This document shows positions 31,291 to 41,837 of a DNA stretch of 64,000 nucleotides, piece by piece (the stretch's first letter is position 1; each line of letters starts with the position of its first letter). This stretch comes from Betaproteobacteria bacterium (GTDB lineage: Bacteria; Pseudomonadota; Gammaproteobacteria; Burkholderiales; Burkholderiaceae_D). The translations under genes were made by a program, and so were the position numbers. The stretch spans positions 62,001 to 126,000 of the forward strand of contig JABDED010000001.1 in the NCBI GenBank assembly GCA_013287275.1, in the 5' to 3' direction. The notes below the pieces were generated by a model, which saw only the letters and a list, made by a program, of their open reading frames with translations, did not search any database and was not told the origin of the DNA.

Positions 31291-32994
31291 CTATACAGGA
31301 GCCGGCTTAACAACTTTTAATGCAAGGCCGTGAATCTGCGTATGACAGTTCGGGTGCAATAACACTCGATTTCCAAGAGCATCGGAACCTCCCGCCACAC
31401 GATACTCAATGTGATGATCATGCCAGCCCGTCTCAATGTCCATCTCGTACCCGCACAACGCACACAGGCCTCTTTGTTCGACATATAGTTTAACCCATCC
31501 CTTCCTGTAGCGCATGGTATTCACCATGCGTTCCTGGCGGAGGGTCTCACCATATCTCTCCATTTCTGGGTCATAAGGATTGTAAGTCCCCACGATTTTC
31601 CTGTGACGTTCAATGGGCATGCTGGGAAGAGAGTACAGTTCCAACACACCCGCTTCGCCATTTGTCTTGGTGAATGCAGTTGAAAACACCCAATTTCGAT
31701 TGTCGACTGATCGCCAATATTTCCGACTAATCCAGTCTGCGCCCTTCATTGGGTGACGACGCTTGGCCCACCTCATTAGTCGCCAAAACAACAGCGACTC
31801 CATACGTGAGTATGCTTCCTTGGCAACGACGGGGCTGTGATACTGGGCCCAACCCCGTAACATGGGGTTTAGCAGTCTGATTAAATCTTCCTGCTTCGCA
31901 GCCAGATTGTCGTTGATGACTTTCCTAAGCTTGTCATAGAACGTTTGCACGTTTTTCTTACTCGGCTTTATAAGCAGCTTTCCGGAATACTTGCGGAAAT
32001 TCCACCCTAAAAAGTCGAAGCCTTCATCAATATGTACGATCTTGGTTTTGGCCGCAGACAAACGCAGTCCTCTTGTTGCAAGGAATGTGTCAATCCACGG
32101 TCTTACTTCAGTTTCCAGTACCTCTTTCGAAGTCCCGGTTACAACGAAGTCATCCGCGTATCGGACTAAATTGATTTTCAGCTTCTTGGCCTTAGTCACT
32201 CCCCATTTGGCCTCCAAGTGCGCCGCAAGTTCTGTTTCCAAGCCATTTAACGTCCAATTTGCCAAGGCGGGCGAAATGATACCGCCCTGCGGCGATCCAC
32301 TTGTCGTCTCCAGCAGTTGCTGCCGATCGACCACCCCGGATTTCAACCACTTTCGAAGGATCGATTTATCCATGCATACATGATCGACCATCCAATCGTG
32401 TGAAATATGATCGAAGAAGCCTTCGACATCCGCATCCAGCACCCATTGAGCCGAAACTTTTTGGGATGCGGTAATGAATATCTGGGCCATAGCATCAGCC
32501 GTTGAACGATTTTTCCGAAAACCATAGGAATTCGGATCGCTCACCGTTTCCAGAACCGGGTCGAGGGCCAATAGGTGCAGCGCTTGCATCGCCCTGTCAC
32601 GCATAGTGGGTATCCCCAATGGACGTAACTTTCCATCCGCTTTTGGAATATAGACCCGCCGTAATGGCAGGGGTCGATACTTTTGCTTCTTCAATCCAGC
32701 AATTGCTGCGAATTTCTGTATAGGCGTAGCCCACAATTCGCGGTCCACACCAGCAGTACGTTTGCCTTGATTTTCTGTTACTCGTTTCACTGCTAATGCT
32801 TTACCAGAAAACGAGCGGGTTAACCATCGTTGCAAAGATTTTACTTTACGCCAATCGCCAACCTGCGTTGCCTTCGCTAGACGAATCTGCGCGACTCTCA
32901 CATTCTTCTGAATAATTCGCCAGTTAATGGCAGACCATTCGGTTGGAACATGCGAGGACGCAGAACCGATCTGATTCAAATCAGTTACTCTCAT
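31291..32994 (-). CDS. ltrA: Group II intron-encoded reverse transcriptase/maturase with HNH endonuclease domain
   Basis: RT motifs (RPLGIPTMRDRAMQAL, GSPQGGIISPALAN, NLVRYADDFVV), maturase domain, C-terminal LCALCGYEMD...HHIEYRVAGGSDALGNRVLLHPNCHTQIHG. Confidence 0.96.
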   Translation of the reverse strand: MRVTDLNQIGSASSHVPTEWSAINWRIIQKNVRVAQIRLAKATQVGDWRKVKSLQRWLTRSFSGKALAVKRVTENQGKRTAGVDRELWATPIQKFAAIAGLKKQKYRPLPLRRVYIPKADGKLRPLGIPTMRDRAMQALHLLALDPVLETVSDPNSYGFRKNRSTADAMAQIFITASQKVSAQWVLDADVEGFFDHISHDWMVDHVCMDKSILRKWLKSGVVDRQQLLETTSGSPQGGIISPALANWTLNGLETELAAHLEAKWGVTKAKKLKINLVRYADDFVVTGTSKEVLETEVRPWIDTFLATRGLRLSAAKTKIVHIDEGFDFLGWNFRKYSGKLLIKPSKKNVQTFYDKLRKVINDNLAAKQEDLIRLLNPMLRGWAQYHSPVVAKEAYSRMESLLFWRLMRWAKRRHPMKGADWISRKYWRSVDNRNWVFSTAFTKTNGEAGVLELYSLPSMPIERHRKIVGTYNPYDPEMERYGETLRQERMVNTMRYRKGWVKLYVEQRGLCALCGYEMDIETGWHDHHIEYRVAGGSDALGNRVLLHPNCHTQIHGLALKVVKPAPV

Positions 32995-34168
32995 GCTGAG
33001 CCTCGGATAGTAGTGCCCGCCGAGGACGCAACTCCCCCGAAGGGGGAAGCTGTTCCCTTCGGGGCGATTTAAAAAAAATAACTATGTAAGTCGATTCAGT
33101 CGTTTTACGACTGTTGCACCAGATGGAAGTCTGCGCCCTTTCAAGCTGAGACAAATTTTGAATCTCTATCCGGACAATTACCGCCCGGCGTTCGCTTTTT
33201 CCATCCTCCCATGCCCGCTCCTCCAATAGCTTTCCTTACGGATTGCCTGCCGTCATTTCGATGATTTGAGAAGTTGGCGGAGAATCGGGTTTTCCACGTT
33301 CCCTGAGATACCGAACACGATTGATTACTTCGTGAACTGGCTGTTTAGAGTCTTCCTTTCCCCCAGTGGTTGTTAATGACGACGTATTCCCATCTTTAAC
33401 GAGAATAGCCAACCACGTACCATTTTGGTTTAGGCCAACAGCAGCTTGGGCCTATCGATAATTACGAGGGTTCAAACGGAAATTCACTTTACGTTACTCA
33501 TGCAGCACTAACCTAGCCCCTCAACCGCCTCACTGCTAGCAGTCTCCATCTAGTCACTCGCGTGAGTTCGATGCCGAATAAAGCTTGGGGGTACATTGTC
33601 TTCAAGGCTTCACACCCCATCGTTACCGATGACGCATGCTCGAATAGGTTGCAGATGGTCGTACATCCGGTCATAGCACCTGATATTCCGGGTATGACAA
33701 GATATCTCAGAGCTTTGCGCTCAAGATGCAGCAGCATTACTGCGCAAGTTTACTATCAGATCCATTGCTGGTTCGCTGTCAATGTCTCCTGGTAAGGGAA
33801 CATTTTACAAAACAAAATATATTTTCGCTTTGTCGTGTTTCAGCAACACCGACCGGCTTTTTGAGCATAAATTCAGCGAGTTAACGTCCAATATTCAGGC
33901 AAAACCTGCCTATAGGCGTCACAAGTCGAATGTAATTTGGTGGGAGCATCTGACGTATAACTACACGTTCTCGATAGGCGTAGTTCCACAGCCCACGCTA
34001 ACATCCATTGGAATCAACTTCAGATTCAAGGACTTAGCGAATGTTTTGAGGTTTGTAATGCTTCTAATGATTGCCGCAAGAGCGGCGTTTGAGCGACGCA
34101 CGTGTCGCACTAAAGAGGGTATCATAGCAGTCGTTTCAATAAGTTTATAGAATAAAGGCGCCAGAAAT

Positions 34169-34768
34169 ATGCCAAATCCAAATCGGGGCTCAGTGGGCTT
34201 CCAATCCAATGAGTTCGAACAAGAATATGATCGTCCTTCCAAATCGCAATTAAAACGCGAAATGACCGCGCTGCAAAAGCTGGGCCAGGAACTGGTCGAG
34301 CAGCCACGCGACCGTGTCAAGCGGGTGCCCATGCCGGAAGATGTACGGGACGCCATCCTGGAGTGCCAGCAGATCAAGGATCATGAGGGCCGTCGCCGCC
34401 AGATGCAATATGTCGGCAAGAAAATGCGCACGCTGGATGAAATCGAGATCGCCGCGATCCAGAAAACCCTGGATAGCTGGAAAGGCTTGTCCAAGGCCGA
34501 TACTGCCGCCATGCATGCGCTGGAGCGACGCCGTGAAAAGCTGTTGACCGATGGCAATGCCCTGACCGAGCTGCTGGCAGAAAATCCGGAACTGGACGTG
34601 CAGCATCTGCGTACGCTGATCCGCAATGCGCGCAAGGAACAGGCAGAAAACAAGCCACCGAAAGCCTACCGCGAAATTTTCCAGATACTGAAGCAGATTG
34701 CGGCCGCTAAAAACGGCGGCAGTGCCGAAGAAGATGAAGACGAGGATGCGGAGCACGATGACGAGTGA
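34169..34768 (+). CDS. yjgA: YjgA/DarP ribosome-associated protein (DUF615)
   Basis: SKSQLKREMTALQKLGQELVEQPRDRVKRVPMPEDVRDAILECQQIKDHEGRRRQMQYVGKKMR. Confidence 0.93.
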   Translation: MPNPNRGSVGFQSNEFEQEYDRPSKSQLKREMTALQKLGQELVEQPRDRVKRVPMPEDVRDAILECQQIKDHEGRRRQMQYVGKKMRTLDEIEIAAIQKTLDSWKGLSKADTAAMHALERRREKLLTDGNALTELLAENPELDVQHLRTLIRNARKEQAENKPPKAYREIFQILKQIAAAKNGGSAEEDEDEDAEHDDE

Positions 34769-35378
34769 CGTACCAGCCGAAACCTTGAAAATCGGCCTGG
34801 TGTCGATTTCCGATCGCGCCTCCAGCGGTGTTTACCAGGACCAGGGCTTGCCCGCCTTGCAGGAATGGTTCGGCAAGGCGCTCAGCACGCCGTGGACTAT
34901 GGAAACACGGCTGATTCCCGATGAGCGTTCTGCCATAGAGCAAGCCTTGAAAGAACTGGTCGATACCTGCCTGTGTGACTTGGTGATCACCACGGGCGGC
35001 ACCGGTCCGTCCCGGCGAGACGTGACGCCGGAGGCGACTTTGGCCGTCGCCACCAAGGAAATGCCGGGCTTCGGCGAGCAAATGCGCCAGATCAGCCTGC
35101 AGTTCGTGCCTACCGCCATCCTGTCCAGGCAGGTTGCGGTGATCCGTGAAACGCCGAGACACGCTGCATTGATCCTGAACCTGCCCGGCCAGCCGAAATC
35201 CATCAAGGAAACCCTGGAAGGTCTGAAAGACGCCGACGGCAAGCAAATGGTCTCCGGCATTTTTGCCGCAGTGCCCTATTGCATAGACCTGATAGGCGGG
35301 CCTTACATAGAAACCAATGAAGCTGTTTGCAAGGTGTTCCGGCCCAAGTCGGCAATCCGTGGCGCAGCTGCAAAATAA
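34758..35378 (+). CDS. mog: Molybdopterin adenylyltransferase
   Basis: IGLVSISDRASSGVYQDQG...VITTGGTGPSRRDVTPEATL; overlaps yjgA end. Confidence 0.92.
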   Translation: MTSDVPAETLKIGLVSISDRASSGVYQDQGLPALQEWFGKALSTPWTMETRLIPDERSAIEQALKELVDTCLCDLVITTGGTGPSRRDVTPEATLAVATKEMPGFGEQMRQISLQFVPTAILSRQVAVIRETPRHAALILNLPGQPKSIKETLEGLKDADGKQMVSGIFAAVPYCIDLIGGPYIETNEAVCKVFRPKSAIRGAAAK

Positions 35379-35487
35379 CAGGCGCCGTTTGTGGATGGCC
35401 TTATTCGCCGCCGGCGTCCTTCGGAGTGCTGCAGCCCAAGCGCAAACCAAGGCATCATCGGCCCTAGCTAAACGTAACACGCGAACC

Positions 35488-36159
35488 ATGAATAAACTAC
35501 TCGACACCATAGAACTGGAAAGCAAGCCGAATCCTTCCGTATCCATTATCTGGATGCACGGCCTCGGTGCAGATGGCAATGACTTCGTACCCATCGTCAA
35601 TGAACTGGACTTGAGCGGCTGTCCCGGCATACGCTTCGTCTTCCCGAACGCTCCCACCATGCCGGTCACCATCAATGGCGGCTATGTGATGCGCGCCTGG
35701 TATGACATCCTGGGGACCGATATTGCGCGGCGTGAAGATGAAAGCGGCCTGCGTGCTTCGCAAAAATCAATAGAACAATTGATAGAGCGCGAGAAATCTC
35801 GCGGCATCCCGGCCGAGCGCATCATCCTGGCCGGCTTTTCGCAGGGTTGCGCAATGACCCTGCAGACCGGCCTGCGTTATCCTGAGAAGCTGCTGGGCCT
35901 GTTATGCCTGTCCGGCTATGTGCCTTTGCGCGATGTTGTCGCGGCAGAACGCAATGCCGCCAACCAGGATACGCCTGTCTTCCTGGCGCACGGCCGCGGC
36001 GACCCGGTGATCCAGATCCAGCGTGCAGAGCAATCGCGCGACCTGCTGGTATCCATGGGATACAAAGTGGAGTGGCATGAATACATGATGCAGCACTCGG
36101 TCTGCCAGGAAGAGATAGACGATATAGGCGCATGGCTGCGCCGGGTACTGGCTGCCTGA
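35488..36159 (+). CDS. Carboxylesterase / phospholipase family alpha/beta hydrolase
   Basis: IIWMHGLGADGNDFVPIVNEL, ILAGFSQGCAMTLQTGL; start at MNKLLDTIEL. Confidence 0.9.
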   Translation: MNKLLDTIELESKPNPSVSIIWMHGLGADGNDFVPIVNELDLSGCPGIRFVFPNAPTMPVTINGGYVMRAWYDILGTDIARREDESGLRASQKSIEQLIEREKSRGIPAERIILAGFSQGCAMTLQTGLRYPEKLLGLLCLSGYVPLRDVVAAERNAANQDTPVFLAHGRGDPVIQIQRAEQSRDLLVSMGYKVEWHEYMMQHSVCQEEIDDIGAWLRRVLAA

Positions 36160-36207
36160 CGGAGTTGGCCGGTTCTAAGTATTAATTGACCAGGGGATCT
36201 GGAGAGC

Positions 36208-36870
36208 ATGCGCATCCTGTACGTACACGGCATGGGGCGTTCACCGATATCCGGGTTTCCCATCCGTATCCGGCTGCAGCAGCACGGTCACGTATTCGAC
36301 AGTTTTCATTACTCGGTGGCGCTGGAAAGCTTTGATGCGATAAGTCAGCGGCTGGGCAAGAAGCTGCAGGACATCGCGGCCGAAGGCGAATATGCGGTGC
36401 TTGGCCATTCGCTAGGCGGAGTATTGTTAAGGGCGACGCTCGCCAGCCTGCCGGAAGGCACACGCATGCCGCAACGCCTGTTCCTGCTGGGCTCGCCTAC
36501 CAGCCCTTCCCGGCTGGCCAGGAAACTGAGGAATTTCTTTATTTACCGGCTGTTCACCGGCGATTGCGGCCAGTTGCTGGCATCTGACGCGCGCATGCAG
36601 GCCGTGCCTGCGGCCTCGGTGCCGACCACGGCAATAATAGGCAATAAAGGGATCAAGGGCAGGTTCAGCCCGTTCGGCGATGAAGGCAACGATTGCATCG
36701 TCGCATTCTCCGAAGTGCAGGTGGACTGGGCCGATGAAGTGCTGCATGTGCCGGTGGTGCACGCGTGGCAGCCATCCAGCTGGCAGGTCGCGGACCTGCT
36801 GCTGGAACGTATCCGGCTAATGGAGTTGCATCCGGCCGGTCCGGACGCGCAACTGCCGGCTAAGCCCTAG
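36208..36870 (+). CDS. Alpha/beta fold hydrolase
   Basis: RILYVHGMGRSP...YAVLGHSLGGVLLRATLA. Confidence 0.8.
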   Translation: MRILYVHGMGRSPISGFPIRIRLQQHGHVFDSFHYSVALESFDAISQRLGKKLQDIAAEGEYAVLGHSLGGVLLRATLASLPEGTRMPQRLFLLGSPTSPSRLARKLRNFFIYRLFTGDCGQLLASDARMQAVPAASVPTTAIIGNKGIKGRFSPFGDEGNDCIVAFSEVQVDWADEVLHVPVVHAWQPSSWQVADLLLERIRLMELHPAGPDAQLPAKP

Positions 36871-37409
36871 CCTTCGGCCTTGAAGGTTTCCAGGTCCACC
36901 TGTACCGACTCTTCACCCGCAGTCAGCCAGATCTGCGCATCCTGTATCGTGCATTGCAACTGCATATTGCGTTGCGCCAGTTTCGTCAGCGCCTGGCTGG
37001 TTTCGGCCGGCACATTCATCACCCTCAGGTTTTTTGCCCGATCCAGGCGGCTGTTCATCTGTTTCCACCAGATGTCACTGGTGCTGGAATAACTATAAAC
37101 AACAACTTTCTCGGACCGGCCGCAGGCTTTCAGCAGACGTCTGTCATCCGGCTGGCCGGCCTCCACCCACAGCTGTATCGCTTCCGTGTAATCCTTTTGC
37201 CACAGGTCCGGCTCTTCCACGTCCGACAGTCCTTTAGCAAAGTTCAGGGTTTCGCTCGCGTGGATGGCGAACGCCAGCACCCTGACCATCATGCGCTCAT
37301 CGGTCTCGGACGGATGGCGGGCGATGGTCAGGCTGTGTTCTGCATAGTAGCCGCGGTCCATGTCCGAAATGCTCAGGTCGGCTTTGTAGATAATTGATTT
37401 TAATGCCAT
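36867..37409 (-). CDS. yaeQ: YaeQ family protein
   Basis: MALKSIIYKADLSISDMDRGYYAEHSLTIARHPSETDERMMVRVLAFA. Confidence 0.93.
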   Translation of the reverse strand: MALKSIIYKADLSISDMDRGYYAEHSLTIARHPSETDERMMVRVLAFAIHASETLNFAKGLSDVEEPDLWQKDYTEAIQLWVEAGQPDDRRLLKACGRSEKVVVYSYSSTSDIWWKQMNSRLDRAKNLRVMNVPAETSQALTKLAQRNMQLQCTIQDAQIWLTAGEESVQVDLETFKAEG

Positions 37410-37467
37410 GTTCTATTTGTTCTGATCTATCTTTTTGATCTGTTCGTGCTTCTGATTACGCCGCTTC

Positions 37468-38334
37468 TTACTTGAATACCACGGTCTTGTGGCCGTTCAA
37501 CAATATCCTGTGCTCGACAAAGCATTTGACGGCGCGCGCCAATACCACGCACTCCACGTCGCGCCCTATTGCCGTCAGCGTGTCCGGTTCCATTGCATGG
37601 TCGACGCGCTCAACATCCTGCTCGATGATGGGGCCTTCGTCCAGGTCGCCGGTGACAAAATGGGCAGTGGCGCCGATCAGCTTCACGCCGCGCTCATGGG
37701 CCTGGTAGTACGGTTTCGCGCCCTTGAAGCTGGGCAGGAAGGAGTGATGGATGTTGATGGCCTTGCCGGTCAGCGCAGTGCACATTTCCGGCGACAGGAT
37801 TTGCATATAGCGCGCCAGCACCACCAGTTCGATCTCATTGTCGGCGACGATGTCCAGCACCTTCTGCTCCTGCACTCGCTTGGCTTCGGCTGATGCGCCA
37901 GCCGCCAGCGGCAAGTGGTGGAAGGGAATGTTATAGCTGGCCGCCAGCTGGTAGAAATCGGTATGGTTGGACACGATGGCCCGTATCTCTACCGGCAGCA
38001 AACCACTCTTGTAGCGGAACAGCAAATCGTTCAGGCAATGGCCTATCTTGGACACCATCAGCATCACGCGCGGCTTGTGGTGCGCATCATGCAATTGCCA
38101 CTGCATTTGCATGTCGGCGGCCAGTGCGGCAAATTCGGCGCGCAAGGCGGCATCCGCTATTTGGGCATCTTCAGCAGAAAAATGCACACGCATGAAAAAC
38201 AGTTTTGACTGCGCATCGCCGAACTGGGCGGAATCGATAATATTGCAGCCGTGCTGCGCTAAAAAACCGGAAACCTTATGGACGATGCCGCGTTGATCGG
38301 GGCAAGACAGGGTGAGTATGTATTCTGGATGCAT
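37468..38334 (-). CDS. purU: Formyltetrahydrofolate deformylase
   Basis: ACT N-terminal domain (ILTLSCPDQRGIVHKVSGFLAQHGCNI) and formyltransferase domain (NIHHSFLPSFKGAKPYYQAHERGVKLIGATAHFVTGDLDEGPI). Confidence 0.95.
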   Translation of the reverse strand: MHPEYILTLSCPDQRGIVHKVSGFLAQHGCNIIDSAQFGDAQSKLFFMRVHFSAEDAQIADAALRAEFAALAADMQMQWQLHDAHHKPRVMLMVSKIGHCLNDLLFRYKSGLLPVEIRAIVSNHTDFYQLAASYNIPFHHLPLAAGASAEAKRVQEQKVLDIVADNEIELVVLARYMQILSPEMCTALTGKAINIHHSFLPSFKGAKPYYQAHERGVKLIGATAHFVTGDLDEGPIIEQDVERVDHAMEPDTLTAIGRDVECVVLARAVKCFVEHRILLNGHKTVVFK

Positions 38335-38603
38335 AATGGTGTTCTTATATCAAGCCATGGCCTGATTTGATTCTAAAAGCGAATATTATTTTGCGGAATA
38401 TAAAAATACTTAACTTCCAATTGTCTCATGCCAGTGGCGCTTCTACCTAGCATGAAGTGCATTGCCTCCCTGCCAATATCAAACCTGGAAATGCATTCCT
38501 TAAAATAAAAAGCACGATCGTTCTTAATAATGTATAGTTGAGCACTTTATCGCCCGTCGGGCATTGAGCACAGGCAGTACCATCACAACCATCTGGAGAC
38601 ACC

Positions 38604-39632
38604 ATGACAAGCGCCCTCGTTAATAAACAATTCCGTCTCGCTGCACGCCCTGTGGGCATGCCGAAAAACAGCGATTGGTCTGTCACGACAGAAGCGGTAC
38701 GCGACATCGTCGACGGCGAAATCGTCGTTCAAAGCATCTACCTGTCGCTGGACCCAGCCATGCGTGGCTGGATGAACGAGGGCAAGTCCTATATCCGCCC
38801 TGTCGCGATTGACGAGGTGATGCGTGCCGGCGGCGTGGGCAAAGTGATTGCCTCCAAATCCTCCCGGTTCGCGGTGGGCGACTATGTATCGGGAGGCACC
38901 GGCGTACAAAATTATTGGGTAGGCGCGGCGGACGACAAGACTGCAGCATTTTATAAGGTGGATCCCAAGCTGGCGCCGCTGCCCAAGTACCTGAATGCCC
39001 TCGGCATGCCCGGCATGACGGCCTATTTCGGCTTGCTGGACGTGGGCATGCCCAAGGCCGGCGAGACGGTCGTGGTGTCCGGTGCGGCCGGTGCGGTAGG
39101 CCAGACGGTAGGTCAGGTAGCAAAGCAAAAGGGCTGTCGCGTGGTCGGCATTGCCGGCGGCAAGGACAAATGCGATTTCGTTGTCAATGAACTCGGTTTC
39201 GATGCCTGTATCGATTATAAAACCGGCTCCGTCAAGGATGGCCTGAAACAGCACTGCCCGAACGGCGTCGACATCTACTTTGACAATGTCGGCGGCGAAA
39301 TCCTGGACACGGTGCTGACGCGCATCAATATGAAGGCACGCATCATCATTTGCGGCGCAATCTCGCAGTACAACAATACGACGCCGGTCAAGGGGCCGGC
39401 CAATTATCTGTCCTTGCTGGTGAACCGCGCCCGCATGGAGGGCATCGTCGTGTTTGACTATGCCGCGCGTTATCCGGAAGCTGCGGCGGAGATGGGCAAG
39501 TGGATGGCGCAGGGTAAATTCCAGACGCGCGAAGATATCGTCCAGGGCCTGGAAAATTTCCCCGATACGCTGCTGATGCTGTTTGAAGGCAAGAACTTCG
39601 GCAAGCTGATCCTGCAGGTCGGCCAGGAATAA
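38604..39632 (+). CDS. NADP-dependent oxidoreductase, MDR superfamily (CurA-like)
   Basis: SLDPAMRGWM...GMTAYFGLLDVGMPKAGETVVVSGAAGAVGQTVGQ...VDIYFDNVGGEILD. Confidence 0.9.
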   Translation: MTSALVNKQFRLAARPVGMPKNSDWSVTTEAVRDIVDGEIVVQSIYLSLDPAMRGWMNEGKSYIRPVAIDEVMRAGGVGKVIASKSSRFAVGDYVSGGTGVQNYWVGAADDKTAAFYKVDPKLAPLPKYLNALGMPGMTAYFGLLDVGMPKAGETVVVSGAAGAVGQTVGQVAKQKGCRVVGIAGGKDKCDFVVNELGFDACIDYKTGSVKDGLKQHCPNGVDIYFDNVGGEILDTVLTRINMKARIIICGAISQYNNTTPVKGPANYLSLLVNRARMEGIVVFDYAARYPEAAAEMGKWMAQGKFQTREDIVQGLENFPDTLLMLFEGKNFGKLILQVGQE

Positions 39633-39643
39633 GCTTTATCTAT

Positions 39644-39683
39644 AAAAAACGCCGCACCGGGAATATCCGGCGCGGCGTTTTTT
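39644..39683. terminator. Bidirectional Rho-independent terminator
   Basis: AAAAAACGCCGCACCGGGAATATCCGGCGCGGCGTTTTTT. Confidence 0.88.
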
Positions 39684-39724
39684 CATGGCCTGAAGAATTA
39701 ATGTGAGTCGGTTATCTACCCGGC

Positions 39725-40693
39725 CTACTTCGCATTGCGCGCCGCATATTTTTGCGCCATCACCGCACAGACCATCAATTGCAATTGGTGGAACAGCATC
39801 AGGGGCAACAGCACCATGCCTACCGACTGGCTGGCAAACAACACCTTGGCCATAGGCACGCCGCTGGCGAGGCTTTTTTTGGAGCCGCAAAATACGACGG
39901 TGATCTCGTCTTCCTTGCTGAAGCCGAAACGATGGCTAGTGTACGTCGCCAGGCTCATGATCGTCGCCAGCATGACGGCGCTGATGCCTATCAGGCTGGC
40001 CAGCATGTACAAGGGCAATTGCTTCCATAGGCCCTGCCCCACCGCTTCGCTGAAGGCGACATATACCACCAGCAGGATGGAACTCTGGTCCACCATCTTC
40101 AGTACATCCCTATGCTTTTCTATCCATGGGGCGATCCACGGCCGGGCTATCTGGCCGGCTACGAAAGGCACCAGCAACTGATAGACAATCTTCAGGATGG
40201 AATCCAGTGAAGAATGATTGGCGCCATGCGATACAACGATCATGCCGACCAGTAAAGGCGTCAGGAAAATGCCCAATAGATTGGAGGCGGATGCGCTGCA
40301 AATCGCCGCCGGCACGTTGCCGCGGGCCACTGCGGTAAAGGCAATCGAAGATTGCACGGTGGACGGCAGTACGCACAGGAACAAGATGCCCAGGTAAAGA
40401 TCGGGAGTGATAATCAGCAGCAATGCCGGTTTTAACAGCAGCCCCAGCAAAGGAAATATTGCAAAGGTAAAGAACAACACCGTCAGGTGCAGGCGCCAGT
40501 GCGATGCGCCGGCGATCACCGCCTCGCGCGACAGTTTCGCGCCATGCATGAAAAACAGCAGGCCTATCATCAGCGTGGTCAGCCAGTCAAAGGCAACGGC
40601 CACCTGGCCGGTGCAGGGAAAAATACTGGCCGCCGCGATAACGGAAAGCAGCAGCAGGGTCAGGTTGTCGGGTAAAAAACGGGGGCGAGCCAT
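39725..40693 (-). CDS. Bile acid:sodium symporter family protein (YfeH-like)
   Basis: PFTGQVAVAFDWLTTLMIGLLFFMHGAKLSREAV...; multi-TM; FCGSKKSLASGVPMAKVLF motif. Confidence 0.9.
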   Translation of the reverse strand: MARPRFLPDNLTLLLLSVIAAASIFPCTGQVAVAFDWLTTLMIGLLFFMHGAKLSREAVIAGASHWRLHLTVLFFTFAIFPLLGLLLKPALLLIITPDLYLGILFLCVLPSTVQSSIAFTAVARGNVPAAICSASASNLLGIFLTPLLVGMIVVSHGANHSSLDSILKIVYQLLVPFVAGQIARPWIAPWIEKHRDVLKMVDQSSILLVVYVAFSEAVGQGLWKQLPLYMLASLIGISAVMLATIMSLATYTSHRFGFSKEDEITVVFCGSKKSLASGVPMAKVLFASQSVGMVLLPLMLFHQLQLMVCAVMAQKYAARNAK

Positions 40694-40837
40694 GGCAATA
40701 TGGGAAAATGGGCAATATCAGCGGCCGGCCATGATGGTGTCCATGCCGCCGCGACGAGGAGCCTTATTGTACTTCATCACCTGAAGCCGCCCGGCGCTAT
40801 TTCGGCGGATTTACCGCTTCGGCGATTAAAACAGAAT

Positions 40838-41728
40838 TCAATTTTTGTACATGCCCGCCAACGTGTCTATCCATCCCCGACCACTGGACTCCCGGTAAAC
40901 CAGCGTCGCTGTTTGCCGGCAAAAATAGGGGCAACCGGTGATTGCCAGTGTCTGCATACCCAGGCGCCGGATCACGTAATCGGGCAAATACGCGAGCGCC
41001 TTTCCTGTCGCCAGCAACTGGCTGATCAATAGCAAGTCGTCGCTGCGATAACGTATGCTTCTCTGGAACACGTCGTCGCGCCAACCGTCGGTCGCAGCAT
41101 GGCGTTCCAGCGAGATAAAGGGCGGGGTCAACAGCGCAGCAAAATCGTGCTTCAGCACTTCTTCCACTGAGGCCCGACAGCCATGTTCGCTAGCGGCGAG
41201 AGGATGCCGGTCGCTGATCGCGACTTTGAATTCCGTTCCCCCTAAAACGGCTGACAGCAGACGTACATCCAGCCCATCGATGGCAGCGGCAGTGACTATC
41301 GCCACATCGCACTCTCCGGACAGCACAGACGTCAGTGCGGCATGTTCGGTCTTTTGCTCAAAACTGACCTGGGCCTTGGGATAGCTGCCTATCACGCGTT
41401 CCGCAATCTCCTGCCCCCAACCTAAATGCAGCAGGGCCGGCGCCGCGATGCGGCATTTAAAAGCCTGCTTTTCTCCTGCAAATTCCGACTGCAATTGTTC
41501 CGCCGCGGACAGCAGCGCCGCGGCTCGTTCCCTGAGCCTTTCACCGTCGAGGTTCAATTTCAATGCGCGCCCGTCACGGTCAAACAGGCGCACCTGCAAC
41601 TCTTCTTCCAGCCTTTTCAGCGACTTGGATAAGGCGCCGGGAGTAAGATGCAGCTGTTCCGATGCCGCTGCCAGGTTTTGGTGGCGGGCAATCACTAAAA
41701 AATGCTTTAAAGTGGCTAAATCGATCAT
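40838..41728 (-). CDS. LysR family transcriptional regulator
   Basis: MIDLATLKHFLVIARHQNLAAASEQLHLTPGALSKSLKRLEEELQVRLFDR; divergent from a CurA-like gene. Confidence 0.92.
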   Translation of the reverse strand: MIDLATLKHFLVIARHQNLAAASEQLHLTPGALSKSLKRLEEELQVRLFDRDGRALKLNLDGERLRERAAALLSAAEQLQSEFAGEKQAFKCRIAAPALLHLGWGQEIAERVIGSYPKAQVSFEQKTEHAALTSVLSGECDVAIVTAAAIDGLDVRLLSAVLGGTEFKVAISDRHPLAASEHGCRASVEEVLKHDFAALLTPPFISLERHAATDGWRDDVFQRSIRYRSDDLLLISQLLATGKALAYLPDYVIRRLGMQTLAITGCPYFCRQTATLVYRESSGRGWIDTLAGMYKN

Positions 41729-41837
41729 AAATCTGCTTGATTGGTGAAAAATAAGACATGATTATTGAATATTTGTCGATCAAAAGTATATAGACATCAC
41801 CGATACTCTGCACATTGATGAAAGCAAGGAGGGATAG

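Larger units (their letters stand above)
31191..34110 (-). mobile_element. Group II intron with intact RT/maturase-HNH ORF (5' boundary uncertain)
   Basis: Domain V (31240-31273) and VI-like hairpin ending ...CCTCCGTAC at 31191; full-length IEP in domain IV position. GTGCG candidate 5' ends at 34110 or 34101; a shorter element starting near 33750 cannot be excluded. Confidence 0.75.

Noticed and set aside
31291-32994. RT ORF as a possible retron or defence-associated reverse transcriptase
   Set aside because: Maturase and HNH domains plus group II domain V next to it identify it as a group II intron protein.
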